NCBI GenBank assembly: GCA_016703745.1
Contig: JADJBK010000004.1
Location: forward strand, 34,166 to 98,165
Direction: 5' to 3'
DNA length: 64,000 nucleotides
From: Nitrosomonas sp.
GTDB taxonomy: Bacteria > Pseudomonadota > Gammaproteobacteria > Burkholderiales > Nitrosomonadaceae
Made by a program: the position numbers and the translations under genes. Positions 1 through 9,117 of this stretch are shown in pieces; position 1 is the stretch's first letter; every line of letters begins with the position of its first letter. Under the pieces are notes generated by a model that was not told where the DNA came from, made no database searches, and saw only the letters and a program-made list of their open reading frames with translations.

Positions 1-1945
1 GGATGTTTGATTCACCCTCGAAGTAGGAAGCATAAACACCGTGTTTGGTGTATGGTTCCAGTGCGGTTGCCAGGCGGTGCATATCGCGAATATTTTCTTC
101 ATTCTCCGATAAATCATTATTTTTCAGGAAATCATAAATATCCGTGATGGTGGCGAACTTGCCCTTGCTTTCCCATACTCGTTTGATGGCGGATACCAGT
201 AGCGAATAGCTATAATTGTCGAGCTTCTCCTGCGGGCTGGCCATCTGCGCCACCAGAGGCAGAAGCATTTCCATGTCACTGTTGATGTCCATTACCATGG
301 AGAAGGGATTGAGACACAAACGGTTATGGCGCTCATCCGTGAACTCGATGAACTCGCCATCGAGTATTTCACAAAGATTCTTGTAAGACCGGCCAATGTC
401 GATGATCCAGACCTTCGCCCCTGTGCCGAGATAGCGGAACGCCATCTCGTTGATCAGGACGGATTTGCCAGAGCCAGATAAAGCGGCTACAGCAAAGTTG
501 AAATTCCCACTTTTATTGTCGAACAGGTCGAGTGACATGATCTGTCCGCGCCTGCCGAACAGTGTCATTACCGGCGTGCCGGAGCCTTTCCACTCGGCGA
601 GCAAAGGGGATGTCATAATGGCGTTATCGGAAGTCTTGGTGCCGATCCTGCCGAATGTTTTCAGATCGGCCTGCATTCCTTGCGTAAGAGCGCATGGCAT
701 ACCGGCCACCAGGGCATGGTGCTGAAGATAGACATCCTTGGACAGATCAATGCCTCTGGCCTGCCAGACGGACCGAACCGCATGCTCGCAGCGTGAAGCA
801 TCTTCCAGATGGGACACCAATACCACCTGGTGATACATTTGTACGATATTCCTGCCGTTGGAAAATGCACGCAGCACCATATCCCAGTCACGCTTCTTGT
901 CCTGGAGATCCGGCTGAAATTTCGCCATCACAGATTCTGCTGCCTGGGTTGCTCGGGCAGCCTTTACAGTTGCTCTGGTTCTCGCGGATTCATAATCCTG
1001 CACGACAGCACCCATCGTAATCAAAAACGGGCAAGGAATAGCCAATGCCAGACGAAAATAATCACCAATCAAGGCATCCATATTGCCCAGCCTGAAATAC
1101 TTGGGATACTGTGTTACCGAAAAACATTGCAACGCCGTCTCAGAATCCCCATTTTTACGCTGTTTGATGCAGCTATCGGCAACTGCCGAGGCAATCTCGG
1201 TACTGGATATATGACTGCGAATCGGAAGTGAATTGTCATACTCGATCAGCCTGCGTCTGCTGCCAAGAATACGTTCATGATCGAAGAAATCCGCTACGAA
1301 ATTGATCAGATCTTCCGGTTGCCAGTCGAATCCCGGCAGCAAGGAAGATCGCATGACAGAATGCACGGACTCGCGAATGCGGATCGCTTCCTCAATATCC
1401 GCCACGCTCATGGGATTGAGCGGCAATGTTACCGATACCACACAACGAAAATCACGCAGCAGATAGGCATGGTTGGAGAAAAATGATCTCCCCTTGTTTT
1501 GCAGGTAATAATCAATACGGCGGCGTGATAGTTCTCGGAACGTGTTGGTGCTGCGCAAGCCGCCTTCTTCGAGATCTACCGGCAGCATCTCTGACTGTTT
1601 GCGCAAAACAGGCAGAATATGTGGGCTGGCATAGAGCGTTATCTGAATGCCAGTTCCAGCAGGACATGACAGGAACAGGCTGGTCAACACCCGCTCCATT
1701 TCTTCATTGGAACCGGTCTGCGGAGGAGTCTCGATACAAAAACCGAGATTTTGCGTCGGTTTCTCACTGAATGCGCCATGATCCAGCACAAACAATTTTT
1801 CTTCCGGTAGCCAGGATGAATACGGCATAATTCCTGCCAGTCGAGGAATCGTAGCGATTTCTTTAAGCAGCTTGCGCGGCACCAGATCAGAGGGATCGAG
1901 CCGTTCGCCCATGAAAATCGTTTTCAGATCGGCCAGTACACTCAA
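1..1945 (-). CDS. traC: TraC, type IV secretion ATPase (3' end outside window)
   Basis: VirB4/TraC-family ATPase that energises assembly and function of the F-type mating apparatus at the inner membrane. Reading the minus strand from 1945 gives an open frame of about 648 residues that runs off the left edge. A Walker A motif (SGSGKS) lies at about residue 489 (461-478), followed by DIGRSYKNLCEILDG and LNPF stretches typical of TraC. I chose the TTG at 1945, which overlaps the traV stop (TTGA), because a strong GGAGGA sits 7 bases upstream; ATG at 1913 is the alternative. It is last of a tight transfer operon traA-L-E-K-B-dsbC-V-C. The family call is secure; the full length cannot be seen. Confidence 0.9.
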   Translation of the reverse strand, partial: MSVLADLKTIFMGERLDPSDLVPRKLLKEIATIPRLAGIMPYSSWLPEEKLFVLDHGAFSEKPTQNLGFCIETPPQTGSNEEMERVLTSLFLSCPAGTGIQITLYASPHILPVLRKQSEMLPVDLEEGGLRSTNTFRELSRRRIDYYLQNKGRSFFSNHAYLLRDFRCVVSVTLPLNPMSVADIEEAIRIRESVHSVMRSSLLPGFDWQPEDLINFVADFFDHERILGSRRRLIEYDNSLPIRSHISSTEIASAVADSCIKQRKNGDSETALQCFSVTQYPKYFRLGNMDALIGDYFRLALAIPCPFLITMGAVVQDYESARTRATVKAARATQAAESVMAKFQPDLQDKKRDWDMVLRAFSNGRNIVQMYHQVVLVSHLEDASRCEHAVRSVWQARGIDLSKDVYLQHHALVAGMPCALTQGMQADLKTFGRIGTKTSDNAIMTSPLLAEWKGSGTPVMTLFGRRGQIMSLDLFDNKSGNFNFAVAALSGSGKSVLINEMAFRYLGTGAKVWIIDIGRSYKNLCEILDGEFIEFTDERHNRLCLNPFSMVMDINSDMEMLLPLVAQMASPQEKLDNYSYSLLVSAIKRVWESKGKFATITDIYDFLKNNDLSENEENIRDMHRLATALEPYTKHGVYASYFEGESNI

Positions 1946-2601
1946 AATTGTTCCTCCGGATAGATGTCATCTTGTGGTAAGGGAGCATGCTGTTGTCGCA
2001 TAGGTGATGGCGGTGCTGAATACTGCGATGGCTGAGATGGCTGCGGCAGTGGTGGGAACTGCCGGAAGTCTGCCGTTTTTGCAGATTGTTCGCTGGCCCT
2101 GTCATTGAGATTGCCACCAGTCACAAGAGAGGTTGGATGGTATTCATCGATGATGTGCTGGCGGTGGTGTTCGATAACCCAACGGCCATAGTCAGCGAGC
2201 ATGTAGATATATGACTGATCATGCAGGTCGCCGTCAGCATCTTCCCAGGGTGCAATCCAGACCCTCAGCAGTTTGGGTTTGATGAGGATTGGCTCACCCG
2301 ATTGGGGAGTTCTGCCGGTGATGTGAGATGCAGTGCGCTCCTCTATACCCGTTGGCTGTTGTGTTGTATCCGCTTTGCCAACGCTACTGGTTCTGGATGT
2401 AGATTGATTGTCTGTGTCGCCTCCCTTGCGCAGACCAGGAAGATTATCCTGTACAGCATTCGAGTAAACCCCGGACATCGACGAGCAGGAAACGCCATCG
2501 GGTGCCTTACATGAAAATTTGCTCCCGCTGTCATACCCGGAGAGGGTAGTACATCCGCCAAGTACCAGCAGCAGTGGAATCAGGAAGACAGGTTTAATCA
2601 T
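1942..2601 (-). CDS. traV: TraV-like outer-membrane lipoprotein of the conjugative core complex
   Basis: 219 residues with a lipoprotein signal: hydrophobic N-terminus, then LVLGGC, so Cys17 would be lipidated. Two cysteines follow (SCKAPDGVSC), the typical TraV pattern. The C-terminal half is Pro/Gln-rich and low complexity. In F-type systems TraV anchors the TraB/TraK core complex to the outer membrane. It overlaps dsbC upstream by 4 bases and traC downstream by 4 bases, which implies translational coupling. The assignment rests on lipobox, cysteines and position between traB/dsbC and traC. Confidence 0.85.
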   Translation of the reverse strand: MIKPVFLIPLLLVLGGCTTLSGYDSGSKFSCKAPDGVSCSSMSGVYSNAVQDNLPGLRKGGDTDNQSTSRTSSVGKADTTQQPTGIEERTASHITGRTPQSGEPILIKPKLLRVWIAPWEDADGDLHDQSYIYMLADYGRWVIEHHRQHIIDEYHPTSLVTGGNLNDRASEQSAKTADFRQFPPLPQPSQPSQYSAPPSPMRQQHAPLPQDDIYPEEQF

Positions 2602-3323
2602 TCTTGCGCTCCTTTGGCTAGTAATGCTTCGATTTCTGACGCGGCTATTGCGCCTTGCACCATGCTGCCATCGCCTAGAATCAACGTGGGTGTGGCATCT
2701 ATTCCAAGGCTGCGGGCAAGCGCCACGTTATTGTTAATGGGGTTCTGGCAATCATCCGTGCCGGTCTGTGGTATCTGCCCTTTGATCATTAAATCATTCC
2801 AGGCGGTGGATCTGTCCTGGGCACACCACACAAGACGCGCCTTCTGCGCTGCCTGGGGATGTAATTCCTTGATGGGATACAGGTATGTGTAAATGGTCAC
2901 GTCATCCAGTATCGACAGCTCGGATTCCAGCTTGCGGCAGTAAGGACAATCGGGATCGGAAAACACGAACAACCTGCGCTTGCCACGGCCCCGGATAACT
3001 TTGATGGCATCATCGAGCGGTAGCGACGACACATCGATCCGGTTCAGAGTTTCCAGGACTTCTGCGGTTAAATCCCGTTGCTCGGCCATATCGAACAGAT
3101 GTCCAAAGATCAGATAACGGGCGCTTGGGTCGGTATAGGCAATGTTCTTGCCCATGACGACCTCATAAACACCTTCTATGTGGCTTGGCTGGACACGGGT
3201 GAATTCGGTTGCAGGATAGAGTGTTTGCAGACGGTGCTTCACTTCGGCGGTAACATCATTGGCTTTTACGGAAAAAGCCATCAGCAATACTGCAATGGCA
3301 GAAATCATCCTTTGCGATGTCAT
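2598..3323 (-). CDS. DsbC/TrbB-type periplasmic thiol:disulfide isomerase
   Basis: 241 residues. An N-terminal signal peptide (to about residue 21) is followed by a DsbC dimerisation-like region and a thioredoxin fold with the active site CPYC at residues 126-129 (SDPDCPYC) and a cis-proline segment (DATPTL) near residue 215. Such proteins correct disulfide bonds of envelope proteins, here probably the cysteine-containing transfer proteins such as TraV. It lies 2 bases after traB and overlaps traV by 4 bases, so it is an integral part of the transfer operon. Confidence 0.9.
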   Translation of the reverse strand: MTSQRMISAIAVLLMAFSVKANDVTAEVKHRLQTLYPATEFTRVQPSHIEGVYEVVMGKNIAYTDPSARYLIFGHLFDMAEQRDLTAEVLETLNRIDVSSLPLDDAIKVIRGRGKRRLFVFSDPDCPYCRKLESELSILDDVTIYTYLYPIKELHPQAAQKARLVWCAQDRSTAWNDLMIKGQIPQTGTDDCQNPINNNVALARSLGIDATPTLILGDGSMVQGAIAASEIEALLAKGAQE

Positions 3324-3325
3324 GT

Positions 3326-4576
3326 CTAGCCCCTTCTTCCTGCCGTGCGGCGCAGCTTGTTGCGCGGTTCTCCAAGACCGATCATTTCCTGCTCATCTCC
3401 TATTTCAAATTCGATGCCTTTGGTCAGCACTACCTCTACAACTCGACCCGCATCGACCTCGATGACCGGAAAGAGCTGTTCAGCAAGGCGAATATAATAT
3501 TGCGATACGCGATCAAGCGAGCGACCGATGCCCGCACCCATTCCTGCGCGGAACTGATTGCCCGCGCCGTTGAGAGTGCCGACCGTCCCCAGTGCGCTGG
3601 TTGAAAATGAGGTGGCACTTTGTTGCAATCCCTGACCGATACCAGCAATGATGCCCGTCATGAGCGCGTTGGCGATTATCTGACCCTGCTTGCTGATCAG
3701 TCTCCCTCGCAATCCGGCTTTGCCGTCTTCACTCACGATATAGCCCTTGGCAGGCACATCGACGACCTTGCCGTCTTTGAGTGTGCAGGAAAGCGATTCA
3801 AGTCTTATGTGGGCACGCTCCGAGCTGATGTCGCCATGGCCGGAACCCAGAACGAAGCATTCCCTAAGCTTCGCTCGGTAACGGTTTGGCAGGAAAGCAT
3901 TGTCCTGCACTCGAAGCAATGCAGGCATCGGATTGTTCTGTGCCTGGCCACCGGTTGGCGCATCCATTCCGCCCAGCAGCACCGATCGCATGAATGTGCC
4001 AGAAGGAATGTAGGTTTTGGGTGGCTCCGGTTTGGCTTCGGGCGTAGCCTGTGGGTTGGTTGCCGTCATCTGGAATACCGCGATACCTGGCACGGGCGGT
4101 GGTGCAGCTTCAACAGCAGTACCTGGTTCCAGCATGGGAGGAGGAAGATATGGCTGTGGTGGCGGTATTTCCGTCTTGAAGGAATCGGCTTGGGCGGTTG
4201 GCTCCGGGACGGGCTGTGGTAATGGGGCAAAGAAATTTCCGGGTTGTGGTTCCTGTTCCTGCTTGCGCTCCAGATCTGTTATCTGTTGTTTCATGGCGCG
4301 AATGATTTCATCCATCTGCAACAACTGTTGTGCCGATTGCGACATCCAGACCTCGCGTGGATCAACCTGGGCACCGGGCGCGGAAATGTTGCGCGTATCC
4401 GGTTTCTGTTCCATGGCAGGAATCAGCATTGGTTCCTGGTTGTCCCATAGATAAACTCCACCAAATACCAGCGCAAAAAAGACAACTGCCAGTCCGGAGA
4501 GCAGCAAATTTTGCCTGGCTTTTACCGACAGATTCTTGAGGGATTCAGCAAAGCTTGTAGCAGAATCATTACTCAT
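3326..4576 (-). CDS. traB: TraB, VirB10-like core complex protein
   Basis: 416 residues from MSNDSA at 4576, which overlaps the traK stop by 8 bases (ATGAGTAA). A start at 4603 would add nine residues buried in traK. There is one N-terminal membrane segment (about residues 31-50), a coiled-coil region (QQLLQMDEIIRAMKQQITDLERK), a long Pro-rich spacer that crosses the periplasm, and a C-terminal VirB10-like beta domain. TraB links the inner and outer membranes in the F-type channel and contacts TraK and TraV. Architecture and order match the F and SXT/R391 families. Confidence 0.92.
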   Translation of the reverse strand: MSNDSATSFAESLKNLSVKARQNLLLSGLAVVFFALVFGGVYLWDNQEPMLIPAMEQKPDTRNISAPGAQVDPREVWMSQSAQQLLQMDEIIRAMKQQITDLERKQEQEPQPGNFFAPLPQPVPEPTAQADSFKTEIPPPQPYLPPPMLEPGTAVEAAPPPVPGIAVFQMTATNPQATPEAKPEPPKTYIPSGTFMRSVLLGGMDAPTGGQAQNNPMPALLRVQDNAFLPNRYRAKLRECFVLGSGHGDISSERAHIRLESLSCTLKDGKVVDVPAKGYIVSEDGKAGLRGRLISKQGQIIANALMTGIIAGIGQGLQQSATSFSTSALGTVGTLNGAGNQFRAGMGAGIGRSLDRVSQYYIRLAEQLFPVIEVDAGRVVEVVLTKGIEFEIGDEQEMIGLGEPRNKLRRTAGRRG

Positions 4577-5276
4577 CCGAATTCTCCAGAATAATGAATA
4601 CATCCGATACTTCTCCTGGATTCAGAACGGGACGCTCGACTGATACGGCGACGACTCCTGGCCGGTAAAGCTCACGCTCATCAATTACCAGTTGATGGCT
4701 GGATGTGTTCTTCATCCGGTACTTTTCCCCTGTGTAGCGACCTTCTACCGTGGCAGTGAGAACAAACATCACATCGTTCCATAGTGGCACCACCCGGTTG
4801 ACTGAACGTGCTTCCATGTCCGTGTTCTGAGGCGATTCCAGTACAAGGATCATGCGCTTGATGGCGCGATTGCGCTCCATGTCATGATCTGCCTCAACTG
4901 TTCTGACAGACTTTTTTCTCCTATGGATTACGATGGTGTCGGCTGGCTTGTCGATGATAGCCAGCAGAAGTTTCCAGGTATGCTTCGATTCATCGGTGAT
5001 GAATATGCTTATATGCGATTTGTCCACCATCGGCTTGATATAGGCGGCACCGGTTTCGCTGTCTGGCACTGCGGTAAAGTCTCCTTCTGCGCCGTATACC
5101 CGTGTGATACGGCTGCCTTCCACCCGCACGAGCGTCGGTTCCGAGCGAGAAACCGTGGCATGCAGGGTTTCATCCGGTTCCCCCTGTAAAAGCTGGGCTG
5201 CCGTCGTATCAAGACTTAGCAGCGTCAGCATCATCCAGAGGATTCTGCCGGGTCGTCTCACGAAAATCCGAAACAT
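4569..5276 (-). CDS. traK: TraK, periplasmic secretin-like core protein
   Basis: About 235 residues from MFRIFV, which has a positively charged n-region and a hydrophobic stretch ending near TTAA, as in a cleavable signal peptide. TraK is the VirB9-like ring component bound by TraB and TraV. The start chosen (5276) overlaps the end of traE by 68 bases; an in-frame ATG pair closer to the traE stop would leave a poor signal peptide. Identity rests mainly on size, signal peptide and its place between traE and traB. Confidence 0.85.
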   Translation of the reverse strand: MFRIFVRRPGRILWMMLTLLSLDTTAAQLLQGEPDETLHATVSRSEPTLVRVEGSRITRVYGAEGDFTAVPDSETGAAYIKPMVDKSHISIFITDESKHTWKLLLAIIDKPADTIVIHRRKKSVRTVEADHDMERNRAIKRMILVLESPQNTDMEARSVNRVVPLWNDVMFVLTATVEGRYTGEKYRMKNTSSHQLVIDERELYRPGVVAVSVERPVLNPGEVSDVFIILENSDE

Positions 5277-5802
5277 AGAGTTTTCCATTTAGATAGTTGA
5301 ATCCGATCATGAAGGTCGCATCACGCTCACCAGCCCGTTTATCGGCCACCCACGTATGCAACTTGCCGGAAAGTGCGACTCGAAGATACTTTTCATCGAC
5401 GGTGATGTCCTGTACCGAAAATTGTGAGGAAGTCTGGTTTCTTCTCAGAAAATCGGAACGGGAAGCCATTTCCTGCGATAGCCTGCCGAATTCGGATGGC
5501 AGTGCATATTTGAGAAAAAGTTCGTTCTGATAAGCAATACCGGCTGGCGTGACGTTGAGTGCCAGCCCGGCATACCAGTACGCCATTTCTTCAAGGTATT
5601 CCCTGGATACCATGTTGTTCGATACCCAGAAACCCTGCTTGATCTGCGGCGGCACCAGTACCGTTCGGGCATCTCCCTGTAAATTGAGTATTGCTAGACT
5701 CGTAAGGATGATGATCAGCACGAGTGCTGCCAGCAGGAGGCGCATGAAACGGATTTCCAGTGCGGCGTTGGCCCGTTCATCAGTGTATTTTTTGAATAAC
5801 AT
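5209..5802 (-). CDS. traE: TraE, inner-membrane pilus assembly protein
   Basis: 197 residues from MLFKKYTDER, with one N-terminal membrane helix (about 23-43) and a VirB8-like periplasmic domain. The open frame extends upstream to 6039, but that extension only reads through traL in another frame. The ATG at 5802 lies 2 bases after the traL stop, so the shorter form is right. TraE takes part in F-type pilus assembly. Confidence 0.9.
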   Translation of the reverse strand: MLFKKYTDERANAALEIRFMRLLLAALVLIIILTSLAILNLQGDARTVLVPPQIKQGFWVSNNMVSREYLEEMAYWYAGLALNVTPAGIAYQNELFLKYALPSEFGRLSQEMASRSDFLRRNQTSSQFSVQDITVDEKYLRVALSGKLHTWVADKRAGERDATFMIGFNYLNGKLYVSDFRETTRQNPLDDADAAKS

Positions 5803-5804
5803 GA

Positions 5805-6101
5805 TCAACCCAGAAAATAGCGCAGACTGGAAGATGGCAGGGTTTTGGGTTTTATGAACAGACTGCCTGGAAACCACCAGTAGAGGACATGAATGGCGAA
5901 ACGCGAATGTTTCCCAGCCTTCATCCGACCATAAGCCCACGCTGCCGAAGTGCCACCGACCAGACCAAGCATGGCCATGCCAAGGGCAAGACCGATGCCA
6001 ATCAGCATAATTGCCAGAACAAGCTGATCGATTTCCCACCAGAGAAATCGCTCCCGCGCATCGAGGAAAGTTGGTATAAATCCGGTTTCATCGCCATTCA
6101 T
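5805..6101 (-). CDS. traL: TraL, conjugative pilus assembly membrane protein
   Basis: 98 residues with two hydrophobic segments (about 25-55), VirB3-like in size and topology. The motif FIPTFLDARERFLWWEIDQ near the N-terminus is typical of TraL. It sits between the pilin gene traA and traE, the canonical F order A-L-E-K-B. Confidence 0.9.
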   Translation of the reverse strand: MNGDETGFIPTFLDARERFLWWEIDQLVLAIMLIGIGLALGMAMLGLVGGTSAAWAYGRMKAGKHSRFAIHVLYWWFPGSLFIKPKTLPSSSLRYFLG

Positions 6102-6115
6102 TTGTCACCTCCTAC

Positions 6116-6415
6116 CTAGATGGTTGCAGTCATGATGACCTCGATGATGCCGGGTGTGAATTGCATGAAGATCGCAAAACCGACCCCCGTCAGTACCGGA
6201 ACCGGATTGACTCGTGCGATGGAGATAATGCCGCCCAAAGCAACAGCGGCAATCGATATGGCCTTACCGCCAAAACCCAGCACCAGATCCTTGAAAAAAG
6301 TGTACAGGGCGGAGAACGAAGTGCCGGTCGTGCCGGACACCGCATCACTAACAATGACCAGCGACATGACTACAAATGCTAAAAAGATTAAAGATTTTTT
6401 GTTAATTACCAACAT
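6116..6415 (-). CDS. traA: TraA-like propilin
   Basis: 99 residues, a long leader followed by two hydrophobic helices rich in Gly/Ala/Ile (FGGKAISIAAVALGG and a second ending in FAIFMQF), the classic two-helix F/VirB2 pilin layout. The mature pilin would start near DAVSGTTG. It overlaps the upstream small membrane protein by 14 bases and opens the A-L-E-K-B series. Confidence 0.82.
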   Translation of the reverse strand: MLVINKKSLIFLAFVVMSLVIVSDAVSGTTGTSFSALYTFFKDLVLGFGGKAISIAAVALGGIISIARVNPVPVLTGVGFAIFMQFTPGIIEVIMTATI

Positions 6416-6632
6416 GATTTACTCCTGATTTGGTTTTATGAAAAATGATTGATTTGACCAGCCAGCCGAAGCCCATGCCTAGGGCAATCCCGCCTATATG
6501 CGCCTGAAAGTCGTTGTCGAGCATGCCGCCCGGCATCAACACCCCCATGGCAATAAAGGCACCGGCAATGACCATATCCTTGATTGCCTCCCTCGTCCGA
6601 GGGAGCTTCTCAATGGTTACAGTTTGGTTCAT
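6402..6632 (-). CDS. Small membrane protein of the transfer operon, unknown function
   Basis: 76 residues with two predicted membrane segments (AFIAMGVLMPGG and IGGIALGMGFGWLV). I do not recognise a family. It overlaps the OmpA-like gene by 4 bases and traA by 14 bases, so it is translated with the pilin; a role at the pilin or membrane stage is inferred from position only. Confidence 0.7.
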   Translation of the reverse strand: MNQTVTIEKLPRTREAIKDMVIAGAFIAMGVLMPGGMLDNDFQAHIGGIALGMGFGWLVKSIIFHKTKSGVNHVGN

Positions 6633-7210
6633 AGTGTCTCCTTTCTGATTAAGCTCACTTCAACGCGACGGTTAAGCGCACGCCCCTTATCCGTCTGGTT
6701 ATCCGCCAGATAGCAACAATTGCCCATGGCTCTGATTTCCAGTGGATTCCTGATGCCGCGTGATTTGATCCACGCAGCTACCCATTCAGCCCGTCGCTCG
6801 GCGAGCTTCTGGTTGTATTCTTTTGCTCCGGTGCTGTCGGTATAGCCATCGATACGTATACGATCACCTTCCGATAGTGTCGTTAAAAATACGTTGAGAT
6901 CACGAATACCACGGCTTTCCGCCTGATCGAAATTGAAGTGCAGCACAATCTTTCGTTGAGAATCACCTTTCACGCCAGCCTGGTTTGCATTGCTGCTTAC
7001 AGCAGCAAAGGAAATAGTCTGAATGGGTGATTTCATGGTTGGTCTGGTGCAATTGATACCTACTTCGCAGATGCGCCATTCATTGTCGAACCAGGCAATT
7101 TCATAGAATATTTTTGGTGGTTTTTCAATGAGTATCTTGGGTTGTTGCTTCGGTTGACCAGCACAGGCAATCAGCATTAATCCAGGCATGATGATGAAAA
7201 ACTTTTGCAT
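6629..7210 (-). CDS. OmpA/Pal-family peptidoglycan-binding lipoprotein
   Basis: 193 residues. A lipobox-like N-terminus (MLIACAGQ, Cys16) is followed by an OmpA C-terminal domain in the second half: FNFDQAESRG, DRIRIDGYTDSTGAKEYN, LAERRAEWV, ending ALNRRVEVSL. The Asp and Arg that bind diaminopimelate in this family are present (DGYTDSTG, NRRV). It probably ties the transfer channel to the cell wall. It overlaps the transglycosylase by one base (TAATG). Confidence 0.88.
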   Translation of the reverse strand: MQKFFIIMPGLMLIACAGQPKQQPKILIEKPPKIFYEIAWFDNEWRICEVGINCTRPTMKSPIQTISFAAVSSNANQAGVKGDSQRKIVLHFNFDQAESRGIRDLNVFLTTLSEGDRIRIDGYTDSTGAKEYNQKLAERRAEWVAAWIKSRGIRNPLEIRAMGNCCYLADNQTDKGRALNRRVEVSLIRKETL

Positions 7211-7635
7211 TACTGCTGGCTCCTGATGCGATTGAGTGCTGTCTTAACCTTGCGGGCATAGATGATCCGCTTGTCAGGTGATTTGGCGTTATAGGCACCA
7301 ATTGCTGTCCAGTTATAGCCAATATCCTTGAAATTGTTTGCCAGCACCCAGGCACCAACGAAAGTGTTGATACAGGGATCGAACAGGGATTGTTCGGTGA
7401 TGCCGTATTTACCCAGTTTGCGCAACCAACTGCTGTTGATCTGCATGTGGCCAATGTCGCGAGAGCCGTTCTTGTTGCTGTAGTTGACAGCCTTGGGATT
7501 ACCGTTGGATTCAACTTTCGAGATTGCCTTGAGCAGATCCGGGTGAATACGGTAACGCCGTGATGCCTCATCAAAACAGGCCGCTTCAGCAATCATCGAA
7601 AGCAGTAACATTGTGAGCAGAAAGAGTATTTTCAT
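7210..7635 (-). CDS. Lytic transglycosylase, VirB1/IagB type
   Basis: 141 residues from MKILFLL; a start two codons earlier is possible. A signal peptide ends near AEAACF. The SLT domain carries the catalytic Glu in AISKVESNGNP, the GHMQIN motif and the AYNAK motif, so it should cut glycan strands and open the wall for the mating channel. It is the first gene of the transfer operon; the operator at 7680-7696 is just upstream. Confidence 0.92.
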   Translation of the reverse strand: MKILFLLTMLLLSMIAEAACFDEASRRYRIHPDLLKAISKVESNGNPKAVNYSNKNGSRDIGHMQINSSWLRKLGKYGITEQSLFDPCINTFVGAWVLANNFKDIGYNWTAIGAYNAKSPDKRIIYARKVKTALNRIRSQQ

Positions 7636-7679
7636 GCACATATGCTAAAAACTTTCTGAATAATAAACAACCAAGATAG

Positions 7680-7696
7680 ATGACCGGATAGGTCAT
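7680..7696. promoter_or_regulatory. Inverted-repeat operator of the transfer regulon, copy 1
   Basis: Perfect dyad ATGACC-N5-GGTCAT, 45 bases upstream of the transglycosylase start. A 24-base block containing it matches the block at 9097-9120 in reverse complement with one difference. Presence at two transfer promoters indicates a shared regulator-binding site. Confidence 0.75.
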
Positions 7697-7709
7697 TTAT
7701 CGTGTATTG

Positions 7710-8303
7710 TCATATTCTCTTTTGTATGTTAGACATCCACATCCAGAGTGAAAAAACGACAAGAAGAATCAGGCATGGAGCCAATATTGCCGGTAAAGGA
7801 AATGGCATGAACAGCCAGAGCAGGAGAAGAGCAAAGGAAAAAACAAAGAGGTTTGCGCCAATACTAAGCCGCAGAGGACTCTGCGAAATGAACATATTTT
7901 TTCTGATCTCGCGCACCAACACCCCATCCGAAGATGCAGCGAGCAGAATTGGGAATGCAATCAAAATCCAGAGTGCGAAAGAATACACTCTATAAAAGAC
8001 AATATCACTCCATAGTAACGTGATATAAATCCGGTCAAGCACCCATCCCTTGAGTTCATCAGTAATTTCAAAAGATGCCGCTTTTGCTAATTCTCCGGAA
8101 AATTCCAGCATAGACTCCGATGCTTTTGAATTTACCCAGTGATTGGCATTATCTCCAGCCAGAGATGCCATTTGCTGGCGATCCACGATACGCGTCTGCT
8201 CTAAGACCTGTCTTGGAATCAGAAACCAGGTTGCGATCAGTCCAGCCAACAGGATGAACGCTATAAATGTCCACCAGGGATTGGTCCTGTTGGTTCTTGC
8301 CAT
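7710..8303 (-). CDS. DUF4400-type conjugative-element membrane protein
   Basis: 197 residues with about four hydrophobic segments: one near residues 11-29, then a cluster from 105 to 190. The sequence has the look of the DUF4400 integrating-conjugative-element membrane proteins that accompany traD in SXT/TOL-type elements (N-terminal FIAFILLAGLIATWF, central TDELKGWVLDRIYITLLW). Function is not known. It is separate from the pilus operon, 41 bases after the 8345-9064 gene and in the same orientation. Confidence 0.7.
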   Translation of the reverse strand: MARTNRTNPWWTFIAFILLAGLIATWFLIPRQVLEQTRIVDRQQMASLAGDNANHWVNSKASESMLEFSGELAKAASFEITDELKGWVLDRIYITLLWSDIVFYRVYSFALWILIAFPILLAASSDGVLVREIRKNMFISQSPLRLSIGANLFVFSFALLLLWLFMPFPLPAILAPCLILLVVFSLWMWMSNIQKRI

Positions 8304-8344
8304 GATTCAGGCGGGATTTGCCGAGGAATTAAATCGATATACAG

Positions 8345-9064
8345 TTATCTGTCCGCCCTCAGCCATGAAAAGGCTCCGGGAGCGGCAGCATTCCTTGTTA
8401 TGGATGGTTCCGATGATTCAGAACTGTTTGATGCGTCATTTATGATTGCTGTTTCCTGCAAAGATACTGCATCATCAGATACAGATGGCACATCGACTGG
8501 ATTTTCCTGTTGGGGTTTTTTTCTGGACTCAATCATTGCCTCGCGCACAACGCCACGGACGTGGGTTGCGATCCTGAGAATCCTTCTTTTCCATTCATAA
8601 AGGATTCGCGAGTATTCCTGATCTGCAATGGTGCCAGATAGCCACATTGCATCCAGTTTGGCTATCATTCCATCGAATTCACGAATAATTCCTGCATATT
8701 TGGCCGAACGGTGAGAGGAAATCCTTGCTTCAACGACCGCAGGATGAGAATAATTGATCGCATCCAGAGTAATTCCATTGTTCTCGGCAACTTTTTCGAG
8801 TCTAATGATTTCATTATGAATGTCAGCTTGTGCCTTGTTCAGTTTTTCGTCGATCAAACCTTCCATATCACACACCTGGGATTCAGTACCAACTGCACGT
8901 AACACAACGGAAAGCGAATAGATCGCATCAGAATAAGAATCGAATCCTCGTCGGAACACCTGTTGTGCATGAAAGGATTGCAGCGGGATATTTTGCACTA
9001 CATAAGGGCGACTGTTGGCTGGTTTGGTTTCCATTTCATTTCCATGAGATTGATAAAAATTCAT
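8345..9064 (-). CDS. Conjugative-element protein, possibly DUF1845/AcaB-like
   Basis: About 239 residues from MNFYQS. The longer start at 9091 would put its ribosome site inside the operator at 9101-9117, and GACGGAT lies just before 9064. No signal peptide or membrane segment. It has a helical core (RRGFDSYSDAIYSLSVVLRAVG, LNKAQADIHNEIIRLEKV) and a disordered Ser-rich tail. The pattern resembles DUF1845 proteins of conjugative elements, but I cannot confirm this. Its place first in a minus-strand pair next to an operator would suit a regulator or an accessory transfer protein. Confidence 0.55.
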   Translation of the reverse strand: MNFYQSHGNEMETKPANSRPYVVQNIPLQSFHAQQVFRRGFDSYSDAIYSLSVVLRAVGTESQVCDMEGLIDEKLNKAQADIHNEIIRLEKVAENNGITLDAINYSHPAVVEARISSHRSAKYAGIIREFDGMIAKLDAMWLSGTIADQEYSRILYEWKRRILRIATHVRGVVREAMIESRKKPQQENPVDVPSVSDDAVSLQETAIINDASNSSESSEPSITRNAAAPGAFSWLRADR

Positions 9065-9100
9065 TTTATCCGTCTCACGAAGAAATGGCACACCAGATAA

Positions 9101-9117
9101 ATGACCTATCTGGTCAT
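9101..9117. promoter_or_regulatory. Inverted-repeat operator of the transfer regulon, copy 2
   Basis: Perfect dyad ATGACC-N5-GGTCAT between the divergent genes at 9064 (minus) and 9191 (plus). Same block as 7675-7698, inverted. Confidence 0.75.
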